A DNA stretch of 64,000 bases from Pseudomonadota bacterium (GCA_023404675.1 JAEYAW010000018.1:124001-188000), one strand, 5' to 3'. Positions 44,430 to 53,325 are shown, counted from the stretch's first letter. The notes: generated by a model not told the origin, from the sequence alone. Translations and numbers: made by a program.

Positions 44430-45611
44430 TCAGAACCTGGCGATGACACGAAAGTCGAGCCCGTCTGCCTGTGCGAGATACATCGGCATGTGGGCCTCGC
44501 CGCCTCTCAGGTGTACGGGGCCTCGCGCACCGTGATAGACGGTATTGTGCGCCGCGACCGCGATGGCGACCGCATCCAGGGATTGCGCCTGCCTGGCCGC
44601 CGTTTCCAGAAAACGGAGTCCCTCGTAGTTCGACTGGCCAACAGAGCCCGGCGGAGCCGCGTGACGCCCGAACGCGCGATAATAGTCGGACAGGAAGGTA
44701 TCGTTGGCACGCGACGCGGTTTCCAGAAAATAGCCGGACGCACAGAACAGGTTTTCGCTATTCTCGGCGCCGATGCCGAGCAGGATGGTCTCATCCATCG
44801 CCCCGCCGAGCCGCAGCATCCGGCTCGCCAGCCCACTTTCGGCGAAAGCCCGGTTGAAAATCACGCTGTCATTGCCGATCAGCGAGATCACCACGACATC
44901 CGGCCGCGCTGCGCGAATGCGGGAGATGCAGCCATCGTGATCGTGCGACCCCATCGGCACGAATTCCTCGCCGACGATCCGGCCGCCCGCCTCGATGATG
45001 TAGTCCTTCACCGACCGGTGCGACTGCCACGGCCAGACGTAATCGCTGCCGATCAGATACCAGCGCGATGCCCGCTTGTGATTCGCCAGCCACTGGATCG
45101 CCGGGCGCGACTGCTTGTCGGGCGTTTCACCGATGGCGACCACGCCGCGCGTGCGCTCGCCCCCCTCGTAGACAGGCGTGTAGATGTAGGGGACCTGCCC
45201 CGCGACGACATCGCGCAACGCGACCCGCACGGCGCTGGTGTGCGACCCGGTGACGACGTCCGCATCCCCGGCGGCGATGATATCCCGCGCCTCCTCGACG
45301 ACATCCTCGATGGCGCAGCCCGCATCCCGAAAGATGACTTCCACTTCCCGGCCCAGGATGCCGCCGCGCGCGTTGATCTCAGAGGCCGCGAGAAGAGCGC
45401 TGTTGGTCGTCGCGGGTCCCCAGATTCCGGCCGAACCTGAAAGGGCAACGAAATTGACGACGCGAAGACGGCCACGCCCCCCGTGGCCGCGGCGATCATG
45501 CAGCGACCTCCCGGGGACGAACGACCCGTCGAACCTGAATCCTCCGTGATCGGCAAGAACGCCAGGCGGCAATGACAACAGGCCAGCGCTGCCGCTTGTA
45601 TTTGAGAGCAC
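44430..45611 (-). CDS. AmiC/FmdD-like amide-binding protein without a clear signal peptide
   Basis: About 393 residues of the type 1 periplasmic-binding fold. It resembles Pseudomonas AmiC: T-G-S-H-T-S-A-V-R (where AmiC has a conserved S-H-T segment), P-Y-I-Y-T-P-V-Y-E-G-G-E, and Y-L-I-G-S-D-Y-V-W-P. AmiC is a cytoplasmic amide sensor; relatives with signals serve ABC importers. The first ~50 residues here show no hydrophobic signal, the domain starting near V-V-N-F-V-A-L-S-G. GTG 45611 is preferred for its GAGGAGAG site, but the N-terminus is uncertain; a run of six G (45477-45482 as C on the plus strand) could hide a frameshift, since the adjacent frame has M-I-A-A-A-T-G-G-V-A. No AmiR-type gene is nearby. 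Confidence 0.75.
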   Translation of the reverse strand: MLSNTSGSAGLLSLPPGVLADHGGFRFDGSFVPGRSLHDRRGHGGRGRLRVVNFVALSGSAGIWGPATTNSALLAASEINARGGILGREVEVIFRDAGCAIEDVVEEARDIIAAGDADVVTGSHTSAVRVALRDVVAGQVPYIYTPVYEGGERTRGVVAIGETPDKQSRPAIQWLANHKRASRWYLIGSDYVWPWQSHRSVKDYIIEAGGRIVGEEFVPMGSHDHDGCISRIRAARPDVVVISLIGNDSVIFNRAFAESGLASRMLRLGGAMDETILLGIGAENSENLFCASGYFLETASRANDTFLSDYYRAFGRHAAPPGSVGQSNYEGLRFLETAARQAQSLDAVAIAVAAHNTVYHGARGPVHLRGGEAHMPMYLAQADGLDFRVIARF

Positions 45612-45702
45612 CCGTCTCTCCTCTGCACTCAACCCGAGAGATTGGCGTCATTCCTCCCTCTGGTCAATCACGTCCCGGCGGGGCGAATAGTAGATCAGAA
45701 TA

Positions 45703-45714
45703 TTGAATTTTCAA
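45703..45714. promoter_or_regulatory. Palindrome in the divergent AmiC-like/marR promoter region
   Basis: TTGAA-TT-TTCAA is a perfect palindrome in an A/T-rich patch between the divergent genes. TTTTCAAG recurs before the amidase gene (about 44373-44380). It is a fair candidate for the MarR operator, not proven. Confidence 0.5.
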
Positions 45715-45753
45715 GAATTAGGGTGCATATAGATCAAGCAGAGTCGTTCCAAA

Positions 45754-46233
45754 TTGTCTCCAGTGAGACCCATTTCTGACCAACTTCGCATCGTGGCCAA
45801 ACTTCCACCCAATACACCGATCACCGATCACCTCGCCTATCTGCTGGCGCAGGCCAATCGCGAGATCAATCGCCAGCTCGAGGCGCGGCTGCGTGACGAG
45901 GGGGTTCCTGTCGAACAGTGGCGCATCCTCAAGGTGCTCTCGGACGACAAGGGACACTCGATGGGCGATCTGGCCGAGGCGGTGCTGCTCAACCATCCCA
46001 CGCTCACAAAGATGGTCGACCGGATGGTCGCCGACTCTCTGGTCTATCGCGTTCAGGACCCGGATGACCGGCGCAAGGTGCTGATGTTCTGCTCGACGCG
46101 AGGAAAGGCCCTTGCCGAGCGCCTGAATTCGCTGGCCCTCAGTCAGGAAGCGCACATTGCCGCCAGCTACGGCAACAAGGCGACCGCCGACCTCAAGCGG
46201 CTGCTGGAAGATCTGATCGAGCGCGCGAGCTGA
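45754..46233 (+). CDS. MarR family transcriptional regulator
   Basis: About 159 residues with a MarR winged helix: V-E-Q-W-R-I-L-K-V-L, M-G-D-L-A-E-A-V-L-L-N-H-P-T-L-T-K-M-V-D-R-M (recognition helix) and D-P-D-D-R-R-K-V-L (wing). It is divergent from the AmiC-like gene and is the likely local regulator of the amide operon, perhaps by sensing an amide or aromatic acid (inference). There is no ATG: TTG 45754, GTG 45763 and GTG 45793 are all possible and none has a strong ribosome binding site, so the first ~13 residues are doubtful. Confidence 0.83.
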   Translation: MSPVRPISDQLRIVAKLPPNTPITDHLAYLLAQANREINRQLEARLRDEGVPVEQWRILKVLSDDKGHSMGDLAEAVLLNHPTLTKMVDRMVADSLVYRVQDPDDRRKVLMFCSTRGKALAERLNSLALSQEAHIAASYGNKATADLKRLLEDLIERAS

Positions 46234-46314
46234 CTGCGGACCACTCATTGCCTGCGACGACGGCCGCTTCTCATTTTCTCCAAGCCATCTCTCCAACCCA
46301 TCCGGAATATGGCA

Positions 46315-46334
46315 AAGGGCCCCGAGGGGCCCTT
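46315..46334. terminator. Hairpin between marR and cydX
   Basis: AAGGGCCC (46315-46322) pairs with GGGCCCTT (46327-46334), loop CGAG, followed by pyrimidines CTTCCTGATTT. It lies between convergent genes and can end both. Confidence 0.65.
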
Positions 46335-46387
46335 CTTCCTGATTTCAATGTCAGACACAACGGGCGGTCAGACGGGCCGCTCCCGCG

Positions 46388-46522
46388 TCACCGTGCCAGC
46401 TTCGGCTTCTTGGTCTGCGGCCCCTCGTCCTCCATCGGCTGGACGAACTCGTGCCAAAGCCCGTTGAGGATACCGAACAGAACCGCGAAACCGAGTCCCA
46501 GGATCCAGCTAAAGTACCACAT
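46388..46522 (-). CDS. cydX: Cytochrome bd oxidase small subunit CydX
   Basis: A 44-residue membrane protein starting M-W-Y-F-S-W-I-L-G-L-G-F-A-V-L, the hallmark of CydX, with one helix and a hydrophilic tail ending P-K-L-A-R. It stabilises the haem-bearing CydAB complex in the inner membrane. GAGGA lies 8 bases before the ATG and the gene begins 10 bases after the cydB stop, so it is the third gene of cydABX. It is easy to miss because of its size. Confidence 0.93.
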   Translation of the reverse strand: MWYFSWILGLGFAVLFGILNGLWHEFVQPMEDEGPQTKKPKLAR

Positions 46523-46532
46523 GGTGCATTCC

Positions 46533-47681
46533 TCAGTAGAAATCGGGATTGGTTTGAACATCCTGGGTCGTCACGCGTCCCCACATCACCTTGAAGGCCC
46601 ACCCGGTGTAGATCAGGATCAGCGGCAGGAAGACGATGGTGACGAGCAGCATGATGACCAGCGTCAGGTGACTCGACGAGGCGTTCCACACTGTCAGGCT
46701 CGAATGCGGATCGATGCTGGATGGCAGGATGAACGGGAACATCGACAGGCCGACGGTAGCGATGATGCCCAGCGCCGACAGTGACGATCCGGTCAGTGAC
46801 GCTGTCTCGGAGCCGGCGCGAATGCCGATCAGCGCGAGCGCGGCACCGACGAAACCAAGCACCGGCGCGATGATCATCCATGGATACTTGCCGAAGTTGG
46901 CAAGCCACGCGCCCGATACGGCGGCTGTCGTCGAGCGCAGCGGATTGGACGGGCCGAGAGGATCGACGGCTCCCGTCAGCTGATAGCCGACATTGCCGTA
47001 GGCAACGTAGAGCCCACCGAGCGCGAACAGCGCGAGAGAGGCGATGGCCGCGACGGTACCGTAGGAGCGGGCCCGGTCACGCACCGGGCCATGCTCGGCC
47101 TTCACCACCAGCCACGCCGCGCCATGCACCACCAGCATCGCCACCGAGAGCAGTCCGCACAACAGGCTCAGCGGGTTGAACAGGCCGAGGAAGCTTCCCT
47201 CGTAGAAAGCCCGCAGATCACCATCGAGCCGAAACGGCACCCCCTGCAGGACGTTGCCCACCGCGACGCCGAACACCAGCGCAGGAACGAAGCCACCAAC
47301 GAACAGCGCCCAGTCCCAACGGGTCCGCCATGCCGGATCTTCCTTCTTCGAGCGGTACTTGAACCCCACCGGCCGCAGGATGAGCGCGGCCAGCACCACG
47401 AACATCGCAAGATAGAAGCCGGAGAAGCTCACCGCATAGACGAAGGGCCAAGCGGCGAAGATCGCGCCGCCGCCGAGGATGAACCACACCTGATGACCTT
47501 CCCAGGTCGGGCCGACGGTATTGATGACCATCCGCCGCTCGACATCGGTTCTGGCCACGAACGGGAGCAGCGAAGCCACGCCGAGGTCATAGCCGTCGGT
47601 CAGCGCGAACCCGATCAGCAGGGTGCCGAGCAGTCCCCACCAGATCACCCGCATCACTTCATAGTCGAAGAATTCAGCCAT
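46533..47681 (-). CDS. cydB: Cytochrome bd ubiquinol oxidase subunit II
   Basis: A 382-residue subunit with about eight helices. It starts with V-I-W-W-G-L-L-G-T-L-L-I-G-F-A-L-T-D-G-Y-D-L-G-V (spaced), containing the D-G-Y-D-L-G motif near residue 28, and G-P-T-W-E-G-H-Q-V-W-F-I near 53 as in the family. It partners CydA in oxygen reduction without proton pumping, useful at low oxygen. Starts 11 bases after cydA. Confidence 0.94.
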   Translation of the reverse strand: MAEFFDYEVMRVIWWGLLGTLLIGFALTDGYDLGVASLLPFVARTDVERRMVINTVGPTWEGHQVWFILGGGAIFAAWPFVYAVSFSGFYLAMFVVLAALILRPVGFKYRSKKEDPAWRTRWDWALFVGGFVPALVFGVAVGNVLQGVPFRLDGDLRAFYEGSFLGLFNPLSLLCGLLSVAMLVVHGAAWLVVKAEHGPVRDRARSYGTVAAIASLALFALGGLYVAYGNVGYQLTGAVDPLGPSNPLRSTTAAVSGAWLANFGKYPWMIIAPVLGFVGAALALIGIRAGSETASLTGSSLSALGIIATVGLSMFPFILPSSIDPHSSLTVWNASSSHLTLVIMLLVTIVFLPLILIYTGWAFKVMWGRVTTQDVQTNPDFY

Positions 47682-47691
47682 TGTATCCTCC

Positions 47692-49257
47692 TTACCCGGC
47701 GACCGGCTGCGCGGAGACGGGTCCCGGCGCGGGCTGCGGATCTTCCTCGTGTTCGTAGGGGCCCTTGCGGATCGAACTCAGCATCAGACGAACCTCGATC
47801 ACCGCGAGCGTGCCGTAGAGCGCCGTGAAGCCGATGATGGTCGTCCACACCTGCGCGCGGGTCAGCGACGAGGCGGCGAGGAACGTCGGCAGGACCCCCT
47901 CGATCGCCCAGGGCTGTCGGCCCATCTCGGCCACGACCCAGCCCAGCTCCGCCGCAATCCATGGCAGCGGGATGGCGATGAGGGCCAGCCTGTGGAACCA
48001 GTAGGCCGTCACATGCAGTCGCCATGTGCACAGGATGAAGGCGGTGGTGAACAACGCGATCATCAGGAAGCCGATGCCGGCCATGATGCGGAAGCTCCAG
48101 AACATCAGCGGCACGCTCGGCACGGTGTCCCAGGCGGCGTTGGTGATCTGCTGCGGCGTCGCCTTGCGCGGATCGTCGAGATGCCGCTTCAGCAGCAGAG
48201 CATAACCGAGGTTGAGCCGGTGCGTTTCGAACTCGCTGCGCGCGGCGGTGTCGTTCGGATTGGCCTTCAGCCGCTCCACGGCGTCATAGGCCTTGATGCC
48301 GCTGGCGATACGCTCCTGCGCCCGCAGGACAAGTTCGGACATGCCGGCGACCTGCTTGTCGATGCTGCGTGTCGCGATCAGGCCGAGCACCCACGGAATT
48401 TGCACCGCGTAGCGCGTTTCCTTGGCCTCCATGTCGGGGATGCCGACCAGCGTCAGCCCTGCCGGCGCAGGCTCGGTGTGCCAGGCCGCCTCGATGGCCG
48501 CCAGCTTCATCTTCTGGTTATCAGTCAGCTCATAGCCGCTCTCGTCACCGAGCACGACAACCGACAGCGCCGAGGCAAGACCGAACGCCGCGGCCACCGC
48601 CATCGAGCGGCGGGCGACCGGAATGTGGATGCGCTTCAGCAGATAATAGCTCGACACGCCAAGCACGAAAACCGACGCGACGACATATCCCGCGCTCACC
48701 GTGTGAACGAACTTCGCCTGCGCGACGGGATTGAACAGCACCTCGGCAAACGAGGAAACCTCCATGCGCATGGTGTCCGGATTGAACACCGCGCCGGCGG
48801 GGTTCTGCATCCAGCCGTTGGCGATCAGAATCCATAGCGCCGAGAGGTTTGTGCCGAGCGCGACCATGAAAGTGACGAACAGATGCGTCACCTTGGACAT
48901 TCTGCCCCACCCGAAGAACATCAGTCCGACGAAGGTCGCCTCAAGGAAGAAGGCCATCAGACCTTCGATCGCGAGCGGCGCGCCGAAAATATCGCCGACA
49001 TAGTGCGAAAAATAAGACCAGTTTGTTCCGAACTGGAACTCCATGGTCAGGCCGGTGGCAACACCGAGCACGAAGTTGATGCCGAACAGCCGCCCCCAGA
49101 AGCGCGTGATCGTTCGCCAGATCGGCCGATTCGTCATCACGTAGATGGATTCGGTGATGACCAGGATGAAGGACAGGCCCAGCGTCAGTGGCACGAACAG
49201 AAAGTGATAGAGCGCCGTGAGCGCGAACTGGAGTCGTGATAGATCAATCAAGTCCAT
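47692..49257 (-). CDS. cydA: Cytochrome bd ubiquinol oxidase subunit I
   Basis: A 521-residue haem subunit. His18 (L-Y-H-F-L-F-V-P) matches the b595/d-site His19 of E. coli; I-E-G-L-M-A-F-F-L-E-A-T has the two haem-site acids; K-F-V-H-T-V gives the b558 His and F-R-I-M-A-G the b558 Met. The quinol site motif G-R-Q-P-W is near residue 440 after a long Q-loop. It oxidises quinol and reduces oxygen. ATG 49257 is chosen; the longer form starts at GTG 49266. Its promoter region, shared with cydD, has an FNR/FixK-type box. Confidence 0.94.
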   Translation of the reverse strand: MDLIDLSRLQFALTALYHFLFVPLTLGLSFILVITESIYVMTNRPIWRTITRFWGRLFGINFVLGVATGLTMEFQFGTNWSYFSHYVGDIFGAPLAIEGLMAFFLEATFVGLMFFGWGRMSKVTHLFVTFMVALGTNLSALWILIANGWMQNPAGAVFNPDTMRMEVSSFAEVLFNPVAQAKFVHTVSAGYVVASVFVLGVSSYYLLKRIHIPVARRSMAVAAAFGLASALSVVVLGDESGYELTDNQKMKLAAIEAAWHTEPAPAGLTLVGIPDMEAKETRYAVQIPWVLGLIATRSIDKQVAGMSELVLRAQERIASGIKAYDAVERLKANPNDTAARSEFETHRLNLGYALLLKRHLDDPRKATPQQITNAAWDTVPSVPLMFWSFRIMAGIGFLMIALFTTAFILCTWRLHVTAYWFHRLALIAIPLPWIAAELGWVVAEMGRQPWAIEGVLPTFLAASSLTRAQVWTTIIGFTALYGTLAVIEVRLMLSSIRKGPYEHEEDPQPAPGPVSAQPVAG

Positions 49258-49343
49258 GGCCTTCACCCCTTGCCCGTCGTTCGACTGACACTATTGAGGA
49301 CAGATATTAGAATTAGTGTAGTCAAAAAAACTGCTCCCCGACC

Positions 49344-49357
49344 ATGATCCACATCAA
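49344..49357. promoter_or_regulatory. FNR/FixK-type box between cydA and cydD
   Basis: ATGAT-CCAC-ATCAA matches the FNR/FixK consensus TTGAT-N4-ATCAA at 9 of 10 fixed bases. It is centred 66 bases before the cydD start and 93 before cydA. It fits induction of the bd oxidase at low oxygen. Confidence 0.72.
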
Positions 49358-49415
49358 GGTCGGCACGGCTTCATTTTGAACGTATCGGCGAACGCATCCC
49401 GGCCCGGAGAGTCAC

Positions 49416-51050
49416 CTGTCACACGCCAAACCAGCCCTTTTTGCTGCGCCGCGCTCAGGACGGGCCTCGGCCTTCCTGATCGCGGATACGCTGGCCGCCA
49501 TCCTGTTCGCGCTCGCACTGGCGAAAGCGCTGTCGGCGCTTCAGAACGAGACGGGATATCTTCTCGAATTCGCGGCGCTGGCCACGTTCGCCACCATCGT
49601 TCGCGGTTGCTGCGCGCTGGTTGCGGCGAAGGCCGGCGCGGCCGAGGCTTTCCGCCTCAAGACGGGCGTCCGGCGCATGATCATCGGCGCGATGCTGACG
49701 GGACGGCCCGAGCTTCGGGCGACCAGCGGGCTGTGGACAAACGCAGCCGTGGACGAAGTCGACGCGCTGGATGGCGACGCGGCGCGCTATCGCCCGGCGC
49801 GCATGGCAGCGGCGCTGTCGCCGCTGGTGGTGGCGGCGGCCGTGGCGTTCGCCAGCCCCGTCGCGGCGGCGATCCTGATGCTGACGTTGATTCCATTCAT
49901 CGCCGCCATGGCACTTGCCGGTGGCGCGGCCGCCGATCAGTCCCGCCGGCAGTTCGCGGCGCTGGCGCGGCTGTCCGGCATCTTCGCGGACCGGATTCGC
50001 GCCCTGCCGCTGGTGCTGGCCTATCGCGCCGAAAGCCGGCAGGCGGAATTCATCCGGACCGCTGCCGAGGACGTCGCGGAGCGAACCCTGAAGGTGTTGC
50101 GGGTTGCGTTTCTGTCGTCGGCATCACTGGAGTTTTTCGCAGCGCTCTCCGTTGCGCTGCTGGCCGTCTATGCGGGCTTCAATCTGCTGGATCTGCTGCC
50201 GTTTCCCTCGCCGGAAAAGCTCGATCTGCCGCGCGCGTTCTTCCTGCTGGCGCTCGCGCCCGAATTTTACGGCCCGATGCGGCGTCTCGCGGCGGCCTAT
50301 CATGACCGCGAACTCGCCCAGACCGCACGCGAACGGCTCGCGCCTCTCGCGGGGCCGGCGGCTGTGGCCGACGCGGTGGCCGTGCCCGATCCGCAGGTGA
50401 CGGTGGCAGCGCCCGGCATCGCCTTCTCCAACGTCACGATACGCTATGCGGGCGAAGACAGCGCCGCGGTGTCCGGCTTCTCGCTCACTGTGACGCCGGG
50501 ACAGGCGGTGGCGCTGGTCGGGCCGTCCGGCAGCGGCAAGACCAGTCTGCTCCACCTTCTCCTCGGCCTTGCGCCACTCTCGGGAGGCACGGTCATTGTC
50601 GGCGATCGCGATCTTGCCGCGATCGGCTCGCTCGCGCCGCTGGCAGCCTGGGCCGGCCAGCATCCGGCCGTCGTGCCGGGCACGTTGCGCGACAACATCG
50701 CGCTCGCCAATCCGTCCGCATCCGCCGCGCAGGTGGCGGACGCGGCTGAGCGCGTCGGCCTGTCGGCGCTGCTCGCGGCACGCGGCGGTCTCGACGCCTC
50801 GATCGACGGGCGCGGCGGTGGCCTGTCCGGCGGCGAACGGCGACGACTGGCGCTCGCCCGCGCCCTTTTGAAACCCGCGCCGTTTCTCTTGCTCGACGAG
50901 CCGACCGCGCATCTCGACGCCGACGCCGAACAGGCATTGATCGCCGTGATCGATCGCCTCCGCCGCGGCCGTACCACGATCATCGCCACCCACAGCGATG
51001 CGCTGGCGGCACTCGCCGACGTCACCATCCACCTGCGGAGCGAGGCGTGA
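49416..51050 (+). CDS. cydD: Cysteine/glutathione ABC exporter subunit CydD, CTG start
   Basis: About 544 residues: six-helix domain (about 20-300) and an ATPase domain with Walker A G-P-S-G-S-G-K-T-S, signature L-S-G-G-E-R-R-R and Walker B L-L-L-D-E-P-T-A-H-L-D. CydDC exports thiols to the periplasm and is needed for cytochrome bd assembly. The frame is open from 49380 and the first membrane helix (A-F-L-I-A-D-T-L-A-A-I-L-F-A-L-A-L-A) lies upstream of the first ATG at 49677. No ATG, GTG or TTG exists there; CTG 49416 has GGAG with 6-base spacing, so it is the best start. Confidence 0.85.
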   Translation: MSHAKPALFAAPRSGRASAFLIADTLAAILFALALAKALSALQNETGYLLEFAALATFATIVRGCCALVAAKAGAAEAFRLKTGVRRMIIGAMLTGRPELRATSGLWTNAAVDEVDALDGDAARYRPARMAAALSPLVVAAAVAFASPVAAAILMLTLIPFIAAMALAGGAAADQSRRQFAALARLSGIFADRIRALPLVLAYRAESRQAEFIRTAAEDVAERTLKVLRVAFLSSASLEFFAALSVALLAVYAGFNLLDLLPFPSPEKLDLPRAFFLLALAPEFYGPMRRLAAAYHDRELAQTARERLAPLAGPAAVADAVAVPDPQVTVAAPGIAFSNVTIRYAGEDSAAVSGFSLTVTPGQAVALVGPSGSGKTSLLHLLLGLAPLSGGTVIVGDRDLAAIGSLAPLAAWAGQHPAVVPGTLRDNIALANPSASAAQVADAAERVGLSALLAARGGLDASIDGRGGGLSGGERRRLALARALLKPAPFLLLDEPTAHLDADAEQALIAVIDRLRRGRTTIIATHSDALAALADVTIHLRSEA

Positions 51051-52678
51051 GCGCGATCAACCGGATGCTCCGCGAGGAACGCCGCCGCCAGCGCGGCGCG
51101 CTGTGGCGCGCATGCGCCTGCGCGGCGCTGGCCGCGGCCTCCGCCGTGATGCTGCTCGGCATCTCAGGCTGGTTCATTACGGCGGCCGCTTTCGCCGGAG
51201 CAGCAGGTCCCGCCGTCGCCAACGCCTTCAACTATATGCTGCCGAGCGCCGGCATCCGCCTGCTCGCCATCGCGCGAACCGGCGCACGCTACGGTGAGCG
51301 CCTGTTCGGCCATGCCGCCGCATTACGCGCGCTCGCCGTCATCCGCAGCCGCCTTTTCCTCGCTATCTCACAGTCGCCGCCGCGACGGGCTCTGTCGCTG
51401 TCATCGGGCGAGGCCACCGCCCGGCTGGTGCAGGATGTGGGTGCGCTCGAAACCCGGTTCTTCCGCATCAGCGCACCATGGAGCGTGGGCGCGGGCGCCG
51501 TGACGGGGGGCGCGCTGCTGCTGTTCGGCGGCGGCACCGCTGCTGTCGTGGTGCTGGCGATCATGGCCACCGTGATCGTGATCGGCCGCAGCATCGCCCG
51601 GCGCATGCAGGCGCGTGGCCGGATCGTGCAGCGCGCCGCCGGCTCCCTGAAGGAAGCCGTCGCGGATGCGGCGATGTCGGCGGCGGAGCTGCGCTGCTAC
51701 GGCCTGCAGGATGCCGTCGCATCGCGGATCGATGCGCTGAGCACCGATCTCGCCACTGCACAGCGCGCGCAGGCCAATGCGGAAGCGATCTTGGAGTTTC
51801 TGCCCGCCTTCGCGACAGGTCTCGCAGCCGCTGCCGCACTGGTGCTTGCGGCCCCCGCCGGTGCAGACATCGCGGCCATGGCGGCGCTTGCGGCAGCGAT
51901 GACGCTCGATTGCGCCACACCGCTCTTGCGCGCCCTTGCGCAGGACGGCCGTGCCGATGAGGCCCGCGAACGCCTCGACGGATGGATGCAGGCCGCGACC
52001 GAAGCCGGGGCGCAGCAGAACAAGACGCTGTCCGCCCGTCCGTCCATCGAATTGCGCGGCGTGGTTCAGGCGCGCCTCGCGCCCGGCGCACGCGCCGCCA
52101 TCGTCGGGCGATCCGGTTCCGGCAAGACCACGCTGATCGAGCAGCTTCTATGTCTGCGCGATGCTCCCACGGGCGACATCCTGCTCGACGGCTTCGACAT
52201 CGCCGAGCTTCCTCCCGCTCAGGTGCGCGCACTGTTCGGCTGGGCGCCGCAGGATGCCGCGCAGATTTCCGGCACCGTGCGCGACAACCTGCAACTGGCC
52301 GACGCCGCCGCCGGCGAGGACGAGATGTGGGAGGCGCTGGCGGACGCTACAATTGACGAGCGCGTGCGGCGGCTCGAAGGGGGGCTCGACGGCTGGATCG
52401 GCGAGAACGGCGAGCGACTGTCGGGCGGCGAACGGCGGCGGCTGGCGCTCGCCCGCGCGTATCTTGCAAAAACGCCGTGGCTGCTGCTCGACGAGCCCAC
52501 CGAAGGCCTCGACGCCGACACCGAACGCGCTGCCGTCACGCGCTTAAAAGCGCGGCTCGATCGGCGGGGGCAAGGCCTGATCGTGGCGAGCCATCGCAAG
52601 CTACCGCTGGAACTGTGCGACACAACGCTCCATATCGAGGCCGCGCGTGTCCCCGACAAACGGCAAGTCTCCGGCTAG
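51047..52678 (+). CDS. cydC: Cysteine/glutathione ABC exporter subunit CydC (GTG start)
   Basis: A 543-residue half-transporter that dimerises with CydD. G-I-S-G-W-F-I-T-A-A-A-F-A is the typical first-helix motif. The ATPase domain has G-R-S-G-S-G-K-T-T, L-S-G-G-E-R-R-R and L-L-L-D-E-P-T-E-G-L-D. GTG 51047 overlaps the cydD stop by 4 bases (GTGA), so translation is coupled. The end overlaps the convergent tetR stop by 4 bases. Confidence 0.92.
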   Translation: MSAINRMLREERRRQRGALWRACACAALAAASAVMLLGISGWFITAAAFAGAAGPAVANAFNYMLPSAGIRLLAIARTGARYGERLFGHAAALRALAVIRSRLFLAISQSPPRRALSLSSGEATARLVQDVGALETRFFRISAPWSVGAGAVTGGALLLFGGGTAAVVVLAIMATVIVIGRSIARRMQARGRIVQRAAGSLKEAVADAAMSAAELRCYGLQDAVASRIDALSTDLATAQRAQANAEAILEFLPAFATGLAAAAALVLAAPAGADIAAMAALAAAMTLDCATPLLRALAQDGRADEARERLDGWMQAATEAGAQQNKTLSARPSIELRGVVQARLAPGARAAIVGRSGSGKTTLIEQLLCLRDAPTGDILLDGFDIAELPPAQVRALFGWAPQDAAQISGTVRDNLQLADAAAGEDEMWEALADATIDERVRRLEGGLDGWIGENGERLSGGERRRLALARAYLAKTPWLLLDEPTEGLDADTERAAVTRLKARLDRRGQGLIVASHRKLPLELCDTTLHIEAARVPDKRQVSG

Positions 52679-53280
52679 TCCATCCGCGCGCAGACCCCGC
52701 GGGTCAGGATCAGCGTCAGTTCGCGCGCCGTCTGGTCGGCATCCAGTGCACTGCGGCCATGGATGTGCCGCCACGCGGCGTGCTCGATCGCGCCGAACAG
52801 CACGTCCCGAAACAGGCGCGGATCGAGCCCTTCCCGCACCTCGCCGGTCTCGACCGCCTCCCGCACGACCCGCACCAGCACCGACGTATAGCGCCGGTTC
52901 AGATCGTGGATGGCGGAGCCCGCGTAATCGTCGGCCGTCCGCACCTCGGAAATGAACAGGCGGCACAGGTCGGCGTCCGCCACGAAGGTTTCGAGATGCC
53001 GGTGAATCAGCGTGCCGAGCCGGTCGCAAAACGAGGCCTGCGCGAAAACCCGCGTTTCAAGATCGACCAGGATGCGTTGATAGAAGCGCTCCAGCACGCC
53101 ATGCAGCAATTCACGCTTGTTGCGAAAATAGCGATAGACAAGACCATCCGAAATCCCCGCGCGCCGCGCGATGTCGGAAATCGACGCACGCTCGAAGCCA
53201 TGTTCGGCGAACACGCGCCCGGCGGCCTCTACGATGGCGTCGGCTCGATCCTGCAATCGCTCCGGGCTGACCGCTGGCAC
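52675..53280 (-). CDS. TetR family repressor of the acyl-CoA genes
   Basis: A 201-residue TetR regulator. The helix-turn-helix reads A-S-I-S-D-I-A-R-R-A-G-I-S-D-G-L-V-Y-R-Y-F (spaced; residues about 32-52). The C-terminal ligand domain resembles fatty-acyl sensors but the ligand is unknown. GTG 53280 has AGGAGG upstream. It is divergent from the first acyl-CoA ligase, with a palindrome in between, so it probably controls that unit and itself. Confidence 0.87.
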   Translation of the reverse strand: MPAVSPERLQDRADAIVEAAGRVFAEHGFERASISDIARRAGISDGLVYRYFRNKRELLHGVLERFYQRILVDLETRVFAQASFCDRLGTLIHRHLETFVADADLCRLFISEVRTADDYAGSAIHDLNRRYTSVLVRVVREAVETGEVREGLDPRLFRDVLFGAIEHAAWRHIHGRSALDADQTARELTLILTRGVCARMD

Positions 53281-53325
53281 GCCCCCTCCTTGTCCTGCTG
53301 ATCGGGATCAGTATGATCACGAAAG

